From Kibdelosporangium banguiense (lineage in GTDB: Bacteria > Actinomycetota > Actinomycetes > Mycobacteriales > Pseudonocardiaceae), in contig NZ_JAGINW010000001.1 in NCBI RefSeq assembly GCF_017876405.1, forward strand, positions 3,485,203 to 3,549,202: a stretch of 64,000 bases of DNA, given 5' to 3'. Positions 51,483 to 59,728 of the stretch are shown piece after piece; position 1 is the first letter of the stretch; the number at the start of each line of letters is the position of its first letter. The notes beneath the pieces are model-generated. The model searched no databases. It saw only the letters and a list, made by a program, of their open reading frames with translations, and was not told the origin of the DNA. A program made the position numbers and the translations under genes.

Positions 51483-51805
51483 TCAGCGCACGAACTCACT
51501 GCCCGCCGGCCGGATCGCCTTCGGTTCATAGGATCGCAGGACGAGTGATGTTGTGACAGGGCCGAACCGGCCGATGCTGTCGACCAAGGTCTCCAGACGT
51601 TCCGCGCCGGCGACGTACAGGTCGAGCAGAAACAGTCCTCGCCTGTGACCCGGTAGACGTTGACGACCTCGGGCACTTCGGAGAAGTAGTCGAGGCAGGC
51701 GACGATGCGCGCGTGGGTGGTACGCAGCCGGAGCACAGCATGGATCGGCAGGCCGAGCCGCGCCGGGTCCACCACTGCCCGGTACCCACTGATCACGCCG
51801 GACGT
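51483..51805 (-). pseudogene. Lrp/AsnC regulator, N-terminally truncated and frameshifted
   Basis: The ligand-binding half of an AsnC/Lrp regulator remains: GVISGYRAVVDPARLGLPIH, then VPEVVNVYRVTGEDC, then after a frame change LLDLYVAGAERLETLVDSIG and a C-terminal RSYEPKAIRPAG. One base appears to be lost near 51627-51632; restoring it would join the two parts. The N-terminal HTH domain is missing, because the sequence above 51805 belongs to another gene remnant on the opposite strand. Confidence 0.65.
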
Positions 51806-51809
51806 CAAC

Positions 51810-52185
51810 ACCGGCACAGTCTCGAACGCCTCCGGCGCAGCCGCCGCCCCCGCAGCCGGGAAAGAGCAGCCCGCCGCACCGACGTGGGGCCAGAGATACA
51901 CGTGGAAGAACGGCCTGGCTGTCGAGATCCCCCAGCCGGCCGAGTGCAAGCCCGGCGAGTTCGCGACCCCAGAGGCCAAACGAGCCGTCAAGGTCACGGT
52001 CAAGGTCACGAACGGCACCGATAAACCGTTCGAGACTTCCGTACTCACCGTCGGCTCAGAAGTCCAGTTCGCGGGTGCGAAAGCGGAACTGCTCATCGAC
52101 ACCGAAGGCGGATGCAAAGCAGGCATAGGCATGGAGTCGGCCACAGTCCTGCCCGGTGCCACCACCGCGCAGGACGCGATCCTTG
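51810..52185 (+). pseudogene. Fragment of a secreted DUF4352-like protein
   Basis: About 120 codons encode part of an immunoglobulin-like extracytoplasmic protein: RYTWKNGLAVEIPQPAEC, VKVTVKVTNGTDKPF and SATVLPGATT. The signal peptide or lipobox is missing on the left, and the final strands are missing on the right, where sequence changes at about 52185 next to the end of the GntR gene. It abuts the AsnC remnant head to head, so both were probably cut by one rearrangement. Confidence 0.55.
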
Positions 52186-52188
52186 TCC

Positions 52189-52839
52189 TTATTGGACGAT
52201 TTGGCGGAGGGCGTCGACGGCGCCGGCGCGGTGCTGGTTCCAGAGCCGGACTACCTCGTCGGCGGAGCCTGAGCGGATTGCGGCGATGATGGCTTTGTGC
52301 TCGCTGTGGACGCGATCGCGGTTCGCCGGGGAGCTGTAGTAGAGGGAGCGGTAGGCGTCGGTCGCATCCCAGAGGACTCGGACAAGGCGCGTCAGCCTGG
52401 GCATTCCGGACGCTTCCAGCACTGTGAAGTGGAATTGCCGGTTTGCCGCGGCCATGCCGACGATGTCGTTGGCTGCCGCGGCTGTTTGGATGTCCGCATC
52501 GGACTGTTCGAGGCGGTCGATGTCCTCGGGGGTCATCAGGGGGACTGCGCGCAGGGTTGCCTCGGTTTCGAGCAGCTCGCGGATTCGGTAGACCTCCAGC
52601 AGGTCGTCCAGGGACAGGTCGGCGACGTGGTATCCGCGGTGCGGACGGTAGATCACCTGGCCTTCGCCTTCGAGCGTCCGCAGGGCCTCACGTAGGGGAA
52701 CACGGCTGACCCCAAGGTGTTCGGCGAGTGCGTCCTGCCGGATCGGTGTGCCCGGTGCCATTTCGCCGGTCAGGATCGCGCGTCGGAGTTCGGCGAGCAC
52801 GAATTCCTGTGCAGTCGGCGGACGCTTGGGCGCGCTCAT
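52189..52839 (-). CDS. GntR family regulator (FCD/FadR type)
   Basis: This 216-residue regulator has an N-terminal winged helix (about 8-75, TPIRQDALAEHLGVSRVPLREAL) and an FCD effector domain with a metal site typified by His in NRQFHFTVLEASG and EHKAIIAAI. The ATG at 52839 overlaps the stop of the CoA-transferase gene, so they form one transcript. The perfect palindrome at 53921-53932 has the form of a FadR/FCD operator and lies between this operon and gcdH, so it is the likely binding site. Confidence 0.9.
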   Translation of the reverse strand: MSAPKRPPTAQEFVLAELRRAILTGEMAPGTPIRQDALAEHLGVSRVPLREALRTLEGEGQVIYRPHRGYHVADLSLDDLLEVYRIRELLETEATLRAVPLMTPEDIDRLEQSDADIQTAAAANDIVGMAAANRQFHFTVLEASGMPRLTRLVRVLWDATDAYRSLYYSSPANRDRVHSEHKAIIAAIRSGSADEVVRLWNQHRAGAVDALRQIVQ

Positions 52840-53891
52840 CGTTTTCCCGGGGCGGTGTGGTACTCCGCCGGCGTTTTCGCCAGCCTGATCGGGTTCGCGA
52901 CCTGCGGCAGTCCGTCGATCTCGATGACCGGTTCCAGGCCGAGCCGGGCCGCCAGGGTGACCGCTTCGGCCACGTTGTTGATCGGTCCACAAGGGACGCC
53001 GACGGCCGTCAGCGCGGGCAGCCAATGGGCCGCGTCCTGACTGCCCAGCCGGGAGTTGATCTCCTTGGTCAGCGCAGGCCGGTGTTGAACACGCAGCGCG
53101 TTCGTCTGGAACCGGGGGTCATCCGGAATTCCGAGAACTTCACACAATCCGGCGAATTGCTTGTCATTGCCGACCGCAAGCACGATCGGCCGGTCGCGGG
53201 CCTCGAACACCTCGTACGGCGCGACGCTTGGGTGCTGGTTGCCCATGGGGGTTGGCACAACGTCGGCCATCACATAGCCGGCGGACTGGTTCACCAACGC
53301 GGACAACAGGGACGACAGCAGCGAAACCTCGACCAACTGTCCTTCTCCCGTGCGTTCGGCGTGTCGCAGGGCTGCAAGAATGCCGGACATCGCGTGCAAT
53401 CCGGTGATCACGTCCACCAGGGCCACGCCCGCCTTGGTCGGTGAACCGGGCGTCCCGGTCACGCTCATCAGGCCGCCGACGGCCTGGACCAGCAGGTCGT
53501 AGCCGGGGAGCGATGAATCCGGGCCGAACCCGGTGATCGAGCAGTAGACCAGTTTCGGGTTCGCGGCCGACAGCGTCGCGTAGTCCAGGCCGTGTCGCGC
53601 CATCGTGCCCGGCCGGAAGTTCTCGATCACGACATCGGCCTGAGCAGCCAGTTCGCGGGCCTCCGGGCTGCCGAGGTCCAGCGCGACCGATCGCTTGTTT
53701 CGGTTGAGCCCGAGGTAGTAGGTGGACTCGCCGTCCACGAACGGCGGCCCCCACGCACGTGTGTCGTCGCCGGTGCCGGGTCGCTCGATCTTGATCACCG
53801 TCGCGCCCAGGTCGGCCAGCAGCATCGTCGCGTACGGCCCGGCCAGCACGCGGCTGAAGTCGGCGATCGTCACGCCTGCCAAAGCTTGCAC
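52836..53891 (-). CDS. CaiB/BaiF family CoA-transferase, probably glutarate-specific
   Basis: This 351-residue family III CoA-transferase has the N-terminal ALAGVTIADFSRVLAGPYATMLLADLG and KIERPGTGDDTR, and a probable catalytic Asp in GSPTKAGVALVDVITG. It is close in pattern to succinyl-CoA:glutarate-type transferases (mammalian SUGCT, bacterial GcdG). Divergence from a glutaryl-CoA dehydrogenase gene supports a role in activating glutarate, though other dicarboxylates are possible. It starts at a GTG. Confidence 0.84.
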   Translation of the reverse strand: MQALAGVTIADFSRVLAGPYATMLLADLGATVIKIERPGTGDDTRAWGPPFVDGESTYYLGLNRNKRSVALDLGSPEARELAAQADVVIENFRPGTMARHGLDYATLSAANPKLVYCSITGFGPDSSLPGYDLLVQAVGGLMSVTGTPGSPTKAGVALVDVITGLHAMSGILAALRHAERTGEGQLVEVSLLSSLLSALVNQSAGYVMADVVPTPMGNQHPSVAPYEVFEARDRPIVLAVGNDKQFAGLCEVLGIPDDPRFQTNALRVQHRPALTKEINSRLGSQDAAHWLPALTAVGVPCGPINNVAEAVTLAARLGLEPVIEIDGLPQVANPIRLAKTPAEYHTAPGKR

Positions 53892-53920
53892 GCGACGCAG
53901 ACTACCATTGGAGAATTGAT

Positions 53921-53932
53921 ATTGGATCCAAT
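53921..53932. promoter_or_regulatory. Perfect palindrome, likely GntR operator
   Basis: ATTGGATCCAAT is a perfect 12-bp palindrome, AT-rich for this genome. It lies 20 bases before the gcdH start and 29 bases before the CoA-transferase start on the other strand. Its form resembles operators of FadR-type GntR regulators, and such a regulator is encoded in the divergent operon. Confidence 0.65.
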
Positions 53933-53952
53933 CTGGGGTTAGCCTGCTGGGT

Positions 53953-55122
53953 ATGACCCGTATTGCTCCGCTTGACCTCGTTGATGCCGACGGATTGCTC
54001 TCCGACGAGGAGCGTGCAATCCGCGACACGGTCCGTAGGTTCTGCGCCGATCGCATCCGGCCGCACCTTGCGGATTGGTTCGAGCAGGGCCAGCTGCCCG
54101 CTCGCGAGCTCGCCCAGGAGATGGGCGGCCTGGGCCTGCTGGGCATGCACCTGCACGGATACGGCTGCGCCGGCACCAGCGCGGTCTCGTACGGTCTCGC
54201 GTGCCACGAGCTTGAGGCGGCGGATTCGGGTGTGCGCAGCCTGGTGTCTGTGCAGGGCTCGCTCGCGATGTACGCGATCTACGCGTACGGCAGCGACGAG
54301 CAGAAGAACGAGTGGCTGCCCAGGATGGCCACCGGCGAGGCGATCGGCTGCTTCGGCCTGACCGAGGCGGATTTCGGCTCGAACCCCGGCGGCATGCGCA
54401 CGAACGCCAAGCGCGACGGCAGTGACTGGGTGCTCAACGGCACCAAGATGTGGATCACCAATGGCTCGATCGCGGACGTCGCCGTGGTCTGGGCGCGTAC
54501 CGACGAAGGCATCCGCGGCTTTGTCGTACCCACCTCGACCAGGGGATTCACCGCGAACACCGTGCCGGGCAAGCTCTCGTTGCGCGCTTCGGTCACCAGT
54601 GAGCTCGTGCTCGAGGACGTCCGGCTGCCTGCCGACGCGATCCTGCCGAAGAGCAAGGGCCTGTCCAGCCCGCTTGGCTGCCTGAGCGAAGCACGCTTCG
54701 GCATTGTCTTCGGTGCACTCGGTGCAGGCCGGGATTGCCTGGAGACCGCAATCGCTTACGCGGGCGACCGCGAGGTCTTCGACAAGCCGCTGTCGGCCTA
54801 CCAGCTGACCCAGGCCAAGCTCGCGGAAATGGCCCTTGAACTGGGCAAAGGCATGCTGCTGGCGATCCAGATCGGCCGGTTGAAGGACGCGGGCACCCTG
54901 CGTGCGGAGCACATCAGCATGGGCAAGCTGAACAACGTTCGCGCCGCGCTGCAGATTGCTCGCGAGGCGCGCACAATCCTCGGTGCAAACGGGATCACTC
55001 TGGAATACCCGGTGATGCGACATGCGAACAACCTGGAATCAGTGCTTACCTACGAGGGGACGAGTGAGGTCCACTTGCTCGTCATCGGCCAGGCGCTCAC
55101 GGGCGTGAGCGCGTTCAGGTAG
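53953..55122 (+). CDS. gcdH: Glutaryl-CoA dehydrogenase-like acyl-CoA dehydrogenase
   Basis: This 389-residue flavoprotein would oxidise and decarboxylate glutaryl-CoA to crotonyl-CoA. FAD-binding FGLTEADFGSNPGGM and WITNGS segments are present. The C-terminus GANGITLEYPVMRHANNLESVLTYEGT places the catalytic base at Glu368; the RHANNLESV context is characteristic of glutaryl-CoA dehydrogenases. The next gene, an aminotransferase, starts after nine bases with a shared operon. The divergent CoA-transferase supports the assignment. Confidence 0.87.
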   Translation: MTRIAPLDLVDADGLLSDEERAIRDTVRRFCADRIRPHLADWFEQGQLPARELAQEMGGLGLLGMHLHGYGCAGTSAVSYGLACHELEAADSGVRSLVSVQGSLAMYAIYAYGSDEQKNEWLPRMATGEAIGCFGLTEADFGSNPGGMRTNAKRDGSDWVLNGTKMWITNGSIADVAVVWARTDEGIRGFVVPTSTRGFTANTVPGKLSLRASVTSELVLEDVRLPADAILPKSKGLSSPLGCLSEARFGIVFGALGAGRDCLETAIAYAGDREVFDKPLSAYQLTQAKLAEMALELGKGMLLAIQIGRLKDAGTLRAEHISMGKLNNVRAALQIAREARTILGANGITLEYPVMRHANNLESVLTYEGTSEVHLLVIGQALTGVSAFR

Positions 55123-55130
55123 GAGGCGTG

Positions 55131-56360
55131 ATGGGGGCGTTGTGGCACCCGTTCTCAGACATGGGTGCGGTCGCTCGGGACGGTGAGTTCGTCGTTTCCC
55201 GTGGCGAGGGCGTGTACGTGTACGACTCTGACGGTCGTCAGTACCTCGACTCGACCGCAGGACTGTGGTTCACCAACGTGGGGCACGGCCGCGCTGAGCT
55301 CGCCGATGTCGCGGCCGCGCAGATGCGTGACATCGCGGCCTACTACACGTTCGGTGACGTGGCGACGCCCGCGACCATCGAACTGGCCGAGCGGCTCGCC
55401 GCGATCTCGCCGATGGCCGACACGAAGGTGTTCTTCACCAGCGGTGGCTCGGACTCGATCGACACCGCCGTCAAGCTGGCGCGCCGCTACTGGCACGAAC
55501 TCGGCAAGCCGTCGAAGAAGATCGTGATCGGCCGTGAGCGCGGCTACCACGGCACCCACATCGGCGGCACTGCGCTGGCTGGCATCCCCGGCAACCGCGA
55601 GGGCTATGGCTCACTTATGCCCGACGCTTCCTCGGTAGCGTGGGATTCGGCCGACGCTCTGCGCGCCGAGATCGAGCGCGTCGGCGCCGACCAGATCGCC
55701 GCGTTCTTCTGCGAGCCGGTGATCGGCGCGGGTGGCGTCTACCCGCCGCCGGACGGCTATCTCACCGAGGTCCGCCGGATCTGCCGGGACAACGACATCC
55801 TGTTCGTCGCCGACGAAGTGATCACCGGCTACGGCCGGATCGGCGGCGCCTGGTTCGCCAGCACCCGGTTCGCCCTCGACCCCGACATGATCACCACGGC
55901 GAAGGGCCTGACCTCGGGCTACCTGCCGATGGGCGCGGTCCTGATCGCGGGCGCGCTGGCCGAGCCGTTCTTCAAGCCTGGCGTCTGGCTCCGGCACGGC
56001 TACACGTACTCGGGCCACGCCACGAGTGCCGCCGTCGCCCTGGCCAATTTGGACATTGTGGAACGCGAGGATCTGCTGACCGCGGCCGCCCGTATCGAGT
56101 CCACACTGGACAAAGAACTGGCAGCCCTGGCCGCCCACCCGGCCGTCGCCGAAGTCCGCAGCGGAGTCGGTGCCGTGGCAGCGGTGCAGATGGCCGACGC
56201 CGCACACGCGCCCGCAATGGTTCGGTTGCTACGCAAGCACGGCGTCTCCGGCCGAGCAGTCGGCGCGGGCGGTTTGCAGATCTCACCGGCCCTCGTGATG
56301 ACCGATGCCCAGGTCGCCGATCTGGTCACCGGATTCGAGGCGGCACTCCAGGATCTTTGA
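55131..56360 (+). CDS. Class III (omega) aminotransferase
   Basis: This 409-residue PLP enzyme has the class III pattern: GLWFTNVGHGRAELADVAAAQ, FFTSGGSDSIDTAVKLAR (phosphate-binding), ILFVADEVITGYGRIG with the cofactor Asp, and the Schiff-base Lys in TTAKGLTSGYLP. TAGGAGG at 55120-55126 precedes the ATG. It is co-transcribed with gcdH. A 5-aminovalerate or related omega-amino acid transaminase would produce glutarate semialdehyde and complete a lysine-to-glutaryl-CoA route, but the dehydrogenase step is not encoded here and the substrate is inferred. Confidence 0.87.
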   Translation: MGALWHPFSDMGAVARDGEFVVSRGEGVYVYDSDGRQYLDSTAGLWFTNVGHGRAELADVAAAQMRDIAAYYTFGDVATPATIELAERLAAISPMADTKVFFTSGGSDSIDTAVKLARRYWHELGKPSKKIVIGRERGYHGTHIGGTALAGIPGNREGYGSLMPDASSVAWDSADALRAEIERVGADQIAAFFCEPVIGAGGVYPPPDGYLTEVRRICRDNDILFVADEVITGYGRIGGAWFASTRFALDPDMITTAKGLTSGYLPMGAVLIAGALAEPFFKPGVWLRHGYTYSGHATSAAVALANLDIVEREDLLTAAARIESTLDKELAALAAHPAVAEVRSGVGAVAAVQMADAAHAPAMVRLLRKHGVSGRAVGAGGLQISPALVMTDAQVADLVTGFEAALQDL

Positions 56361-56407
56361 GATCTGGCACCACGGTCCTGTGTGTGATGGTGGGGAGAAG
56401 GACTGCG

Positions 56408-59011
56408 ATGCACCGGTACCCGACTCATCGTTCCGTGGTCGCGTTCGATGTCGAGGGCTTCAGCGATCCGTACCGCGACGACGACGCCCAAACCGCTGTC
56501 CGAGCAGGGATGTACAAGGTCATGCGGGAGTCGTTCGCCTCGGCCGGGATCCCGTGGGACGCGTGCGTTCACGAGGACCGCACTGACGGGGCGATCGTGG
56601 TCGTCCCGCCGGAGATCTCCAAGGTGCTGCTGATCAGTCCCCTGCTGGGGACCCTGTCCGCGGCGCTGGTCGGTCACAACTCGCAGGCGCGGCTGGCCGA
56701 GCGGATCCGGCTACGGCTCGCGGTGCACGCGGGCGAGGTCAGCATGGACGATCACGGCCTGTCCGGGACCGATCTTGTTGTGGCGTGCCGGTTGCTCGTC
56801 GCCGAGCAGCTCAGGACCTCTCTTCGCCACTCCCCGGTCCCGCTCGCCGCGATCGTGTCGGACGGGATCTACGACGGCATCGTCCGGCATTGCTACGGCG
56901 ACATCGATCCGGCGAACTACCATCCGGTGCCTGTCAGCGTGAAGAGAACCCGGCTGCAGGCGTGGATCCACCTTCCCGGGACCGAGACGCCGCCGGTCAT
57001 CGAGCGTGCCCCCGCCGCAGGCATGCTCGATTCGCCACGCCAGCTCCAGCCTGGTGTCGCCACATTCGTCAACCGGAAACAGGAGCTCAGGGCCCTCGAC
57101 CGGGCCCGCCGTTCGGGGCGGCTTGTCGTGCTCGTCGGGCCGCCTGGCGTCGGGAAGACGGCGTTCGCACTGCATTGGGCCCATCGCGTGCGAGACCGGT
57201 ACGAAGGCGGCCAGTTCTACGCCGATCTCGGCGGCCCAGGCCGGCCGGTGGAGCTCGCCGAGGTTTTCGGAAAGTTCCTGCGGGCACTGGGAATCGCGCC
57301 GCCGCAGGTGCCGCTCGACCTTGACGAGCAGGCGGCGATGTTCCGGTCGCTCACAGCAGGCCGACGGCTGTTGGTGTTGCTGGACAACGTGGCCTCGGCC
57401 GACCAGGTTCGTGCGTTGCTTCCATCTTCGCCCATGAGTGTCACGGTCGCCACGAGCAGATCGCAGCTCGAAGCGTTGATCGCTGAGGGTGCCCAGTTCG
57501 TCCAGGTCGACAGGCTCGCCGTCGAGGACGGCGTCGAATTGCTCGCACGCACGGTGAGCGGGCAACGGATCAAGGCGGAGCCCGGCGCGGCGCGTGAGCT
57601 GGTGAGAATGTGCGACGGGTTGCCTGTCGCACTGTGCGTGGTGGCGGCCCGGCTGGTGTCGCGACCGAAGTGGACAGTCCAGAAAGTCGTTGCCGATCTG
57701 GTCGACGAGCAACGCAGGCTCACCCGGCTCAGCTACGGCGACGACCTGTCTGTCAAGGCGGTGTTCGACGTGTCCTATCAGGCTCTTTCCCTGCCCGCGG
57801 CCCGGCTCTACCGATTACTCGGCATGCACCCCGGCCCGGACTTCGACTCCGGCGTCGCCGCTGCTGTGCTGGCCACGTCGCATTCCGACGCGGAACACCT
57901 CGTGGACGAACTGCTCACGGCCAACCTGCTGGAGGAGGTGGCCGAGGACTGCTACCGGTTCCACGACCTGATCCGGCTGCACGCGCTGTCGCTTGCCGAG
58001 CGCGACGAGTCCGCAGCCGACCAAGCGCTTGGCCTGCGCCGGATGCTGGACTGGTACCTCGCAGCCGCAACCGAGGCAGGCCACGTGGTCACCCCGCACC
58101 GCCAAGGGCTGCGGCGCGATATCGAGCAGATTCCCCGGGAACCGGTCACGTTCGGCGGTCACGCCGATGCCATCGACTGGCTCGACCGGCAGCGGCGTAA
58201 CCTGCTTGCCGCCGCCCGTAAGGCTTTCGAGCAAGGACTGCGCACGGTGACGTGGCAGCTGGCGGACGCCATGTGGGGCCTTTTCCTTTTCCGCAAGCAC
58301 TATCACGACTGGATGCAGTTCGATCTGCTCGCGGTCGAGGCGACCCGCGGTGGTCCGGACGTCGCCGCCGAAGCCGAGGCTCAGGACCGTCTCGGGCTGT
58401 TGTTCCAAGCCCTGGGGCGCAATGACGAGGCGTTGCAGCACATGCAGCGTGCCGCTGAGCTCTGGCGGCAGCTCGATGAGCGCCACCGGATGACCAGTTC
58501 GATCGAACGTTTCGGCTTCGTGTACCTCGACCAGGGCCGGATCGAGCTCGCGATCGAGCACTTCCAGCAGGCGCTGGCCGGATACCGGGAACGCGGCGAG
58601 CAACGCAGCGCCGGTCTCGCGTTGATCAGCATCGGCCGGGCCATGACCGAGGCAGGGCGTTACGACGAGGCGATCGGGTCTCTGCACGAGGCCCGCGCGG
58701 AACTCGGCAGTCTCCAACCGTCGGATCCATACAACTTCGCGAGGGCATTGCTTGCTTTGGGGCGTGCGGAAACCGGTGCGGGCAACTGGGAAACCGCGCG
58801 TGAGAACCTCACGGAAACCCTAGCGGTGATGCGTGAAGTGAAGTCCCCATTGGGCGAAGCGGACGCGCACTGGGCTTTGGGCGAGCTTTATGACAAGTCA
58901 GGCCAACGCTCTTTGGCTCGGGAGTACTACCAGCGCACCGAGACGATGCTCACCGAACTCGGCAATCCGGGCGTCGAGAAGGTGCGGGCCCAGCTCGACG
59001 CGCTTGGTTGA
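56408..59011 (+). CDS. Cyclase-like / NB-ARC ATPase / TPR signalling protein
   Basis: This 867-residue protein begins with a nucleotide-cyclase-like domain (about 8-190). It keeps Asp14 (AFDVEGFSD) and Asp60 (RTDGAIVV) in the positions of the two metal-binding aspartates of class III cyclases. A STAND/NB-ARC ATPase follows, with Walker A GPPGVGKT at 244-251, LLVLLDNV and the GLPVALCVVAARL helix; then TPR repeats (about 620-867). It has no obvious DNA-binding domain. GGAGAAGG precedes the ATG at 56408. It converges on the lasso peptide operon with three bases between stops. Whether it makes a cyclic nucleotide is unknown. Confidence 0.8.
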   Translation: MHRYPTHRSVVAFDVEGFSDPYRDDDAQTAVRAGMYKVMRESFASAGIPWDACVHEDRTDGAIVVVPPEISKVLLISPLLGTLSAALVGHNSQARLAERIRLRLAVHAGEVSMDDHGLSGTDLVVACRLLVAEQLRTSLRHSPVPLAAIVSDGIYDGIVRHCYGDIDPANYHPVPVSVKRTRLQAWIHLPGTETPPVIERAPAAGMLDSPRQLQPGVATFVNRKQELRALDRARRSGRLVVLVGPPGVGKTAFALHWAHRVRDRYEGGQFYADLGGPGRPVELAEVFGKFLRALGIAPPQVPLDLDEQAAMFRSLTAGRRLLVLLDNVASADQVRALLPSSPMSVTVATSRSQLEALIAEGAQFVQVDRLAVEDGVELLARTVSGQRIKAEPGAARELVRMCDGLPVALCVVAARLVSRPKWTVQKVVADLVDEQRRLTRLSYGDDLSVKAVFDVSYQALSLPAARLYRLLGMHPGPDFDSGVAAAVLATSHSDAEHLVDELLTANLLEEVAEDCYRFHDLIRLHALSLAERDESAADQALGLRRMLDWYLAAATEAGHVVTPHRQGLRRDIEQIPREPVTFGGHADAIDWLDRQRRNLLAAARKAFEQGLRTVTWQLADAMWGLFLFRKHYHDWMQFDLLAVEATRGGPDVAAEAEAQDRLGLLFQALGRNDEALQHMQRAAELWRQLDERHRMTSSIERFGFVYLDQGRIELAIEHFQQALAGYRERGEQRSAGLALISIGRAMTEAGRYDEAIGSLHEARAELGSLQPSDPYNFARALLALGRAETGAGNWETARENLTETLAVMREVKSPLGEADAHWALGELYDKSGQRSLAREYYQRTETMLTELGNPGVEKVRAQLDALG

Positions 59012-59014
59012 CCG

Positions 59015-59728
59015 TCACACCGTCAGGACTTTGCGGTAAGTGGGCGGGATCGGGTCGTCGGACGGGTCGGTCACCGGCTCGCCTTCCACCTCGATCCACG
59101 CGTGGAACGTCTGAGGGTCGACCGCTGTGCCCAGACACCAGTCGATCCCCAGGCCGGACAACGCACCGGCGAGCACTGCGGTCAAGGACAGTTCCAGGCA
59201 CGCGACCCGGCCCGGATAGTAGGTGCTGACGCGATGGGCGGCGGCCAGGATCGAACGGGCTTCATCGACAGATGCGTTGCGGCGCAGCAGAAGTCGCCGT
59301 AACCGGATGACGCTGGTTGTGACGATCCGGAACGGCAGCCGCAGCAGCACCACGGCGAGCACGAAACCGGCCATCGTGATCACCCACTGGCCGGCCGTGA
59401 TCGGCCGTCCCGGCTTGGCCGGGGTCATCAGGACCGCCGCCGCGCTTCGCTTGAAGTCGTCGGCCAGGACAAGCAGCCCTCGTTCGACCAATGTGCCCAC
59501 GAGCCGGTCGACGTCCTGGCGAATCCGCTCCGCCGGGATGTCCGGGTGCCGGTGGATCAGGGCCTCGACGGCCTCGTCCAGACCGACGTCGGACCGCAAC
59601 GCCAGGAAGACGTCCGTTCCGGTCCGGTTGAGCTTGTGCCACCGGCCAGTCGCCTGGTTGAGCAGGACAAGATCGCCGTTGCTGTCCTCGGCGGCGTGCA
59701 CACTGTCCGGGACGGTGAACTCGTTCAA
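59015..59728 (-). CDS. Lasso peptide B protein: RRE fused to leader peptidase
   Basis: This 237-residue protein joins two functions. Residues about 5-88 are a PqqD-like RiPP recognition element (LVLLNQATGRWHKLNRTGTDVF, then ERGLLVL), which binds the precursor leader. Residues about 100-237 are the transglutaminase-like lasso B2 peptidase with Cys177 (RVACLELSL), His209 (TFHAWIE) and Asp221 (VTDP). In most actinobacterial clusters these are separate B1 and B2 genes. The TTG at 59728 overlaps the stop of the C gene (TTGA) and gives the natural N-terminus; GTG at 59764 or 59701 are alternatives. It removes the leader so that the core can be cyclised. Confidence 0.88.
   Translation of the reverse strand: MNEFTVPDSVHAAEDSNGDLVLLNQATGRWHKLNRTGTDVFLALRSDVGLDEAVEALIHRHPDIPAERIRQDVDRLVGTLVERGLLVLADDFKRSAAAVLMTPAKPGRPITAGQWVITMAGFVLAVVLLRLPFRIVTTSVIRLRRLLLRRNASVDEARSILAAAHRVSTYYPGRVACLELSLTAVLAGALSGLGIDWCLGTAVDPQTFHAWIEVEGEPVTDPSDDPIPPTYRKVLTV

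Noticed and set aside
55640..56407. N-terminal extension of the cyclase/NB-ARC/TPR protein to 1123 residues
   Set aside because: The added part lies inside the aminotransferase gene in another frame; the ATG at 56408 has a good ribosome-binding site.
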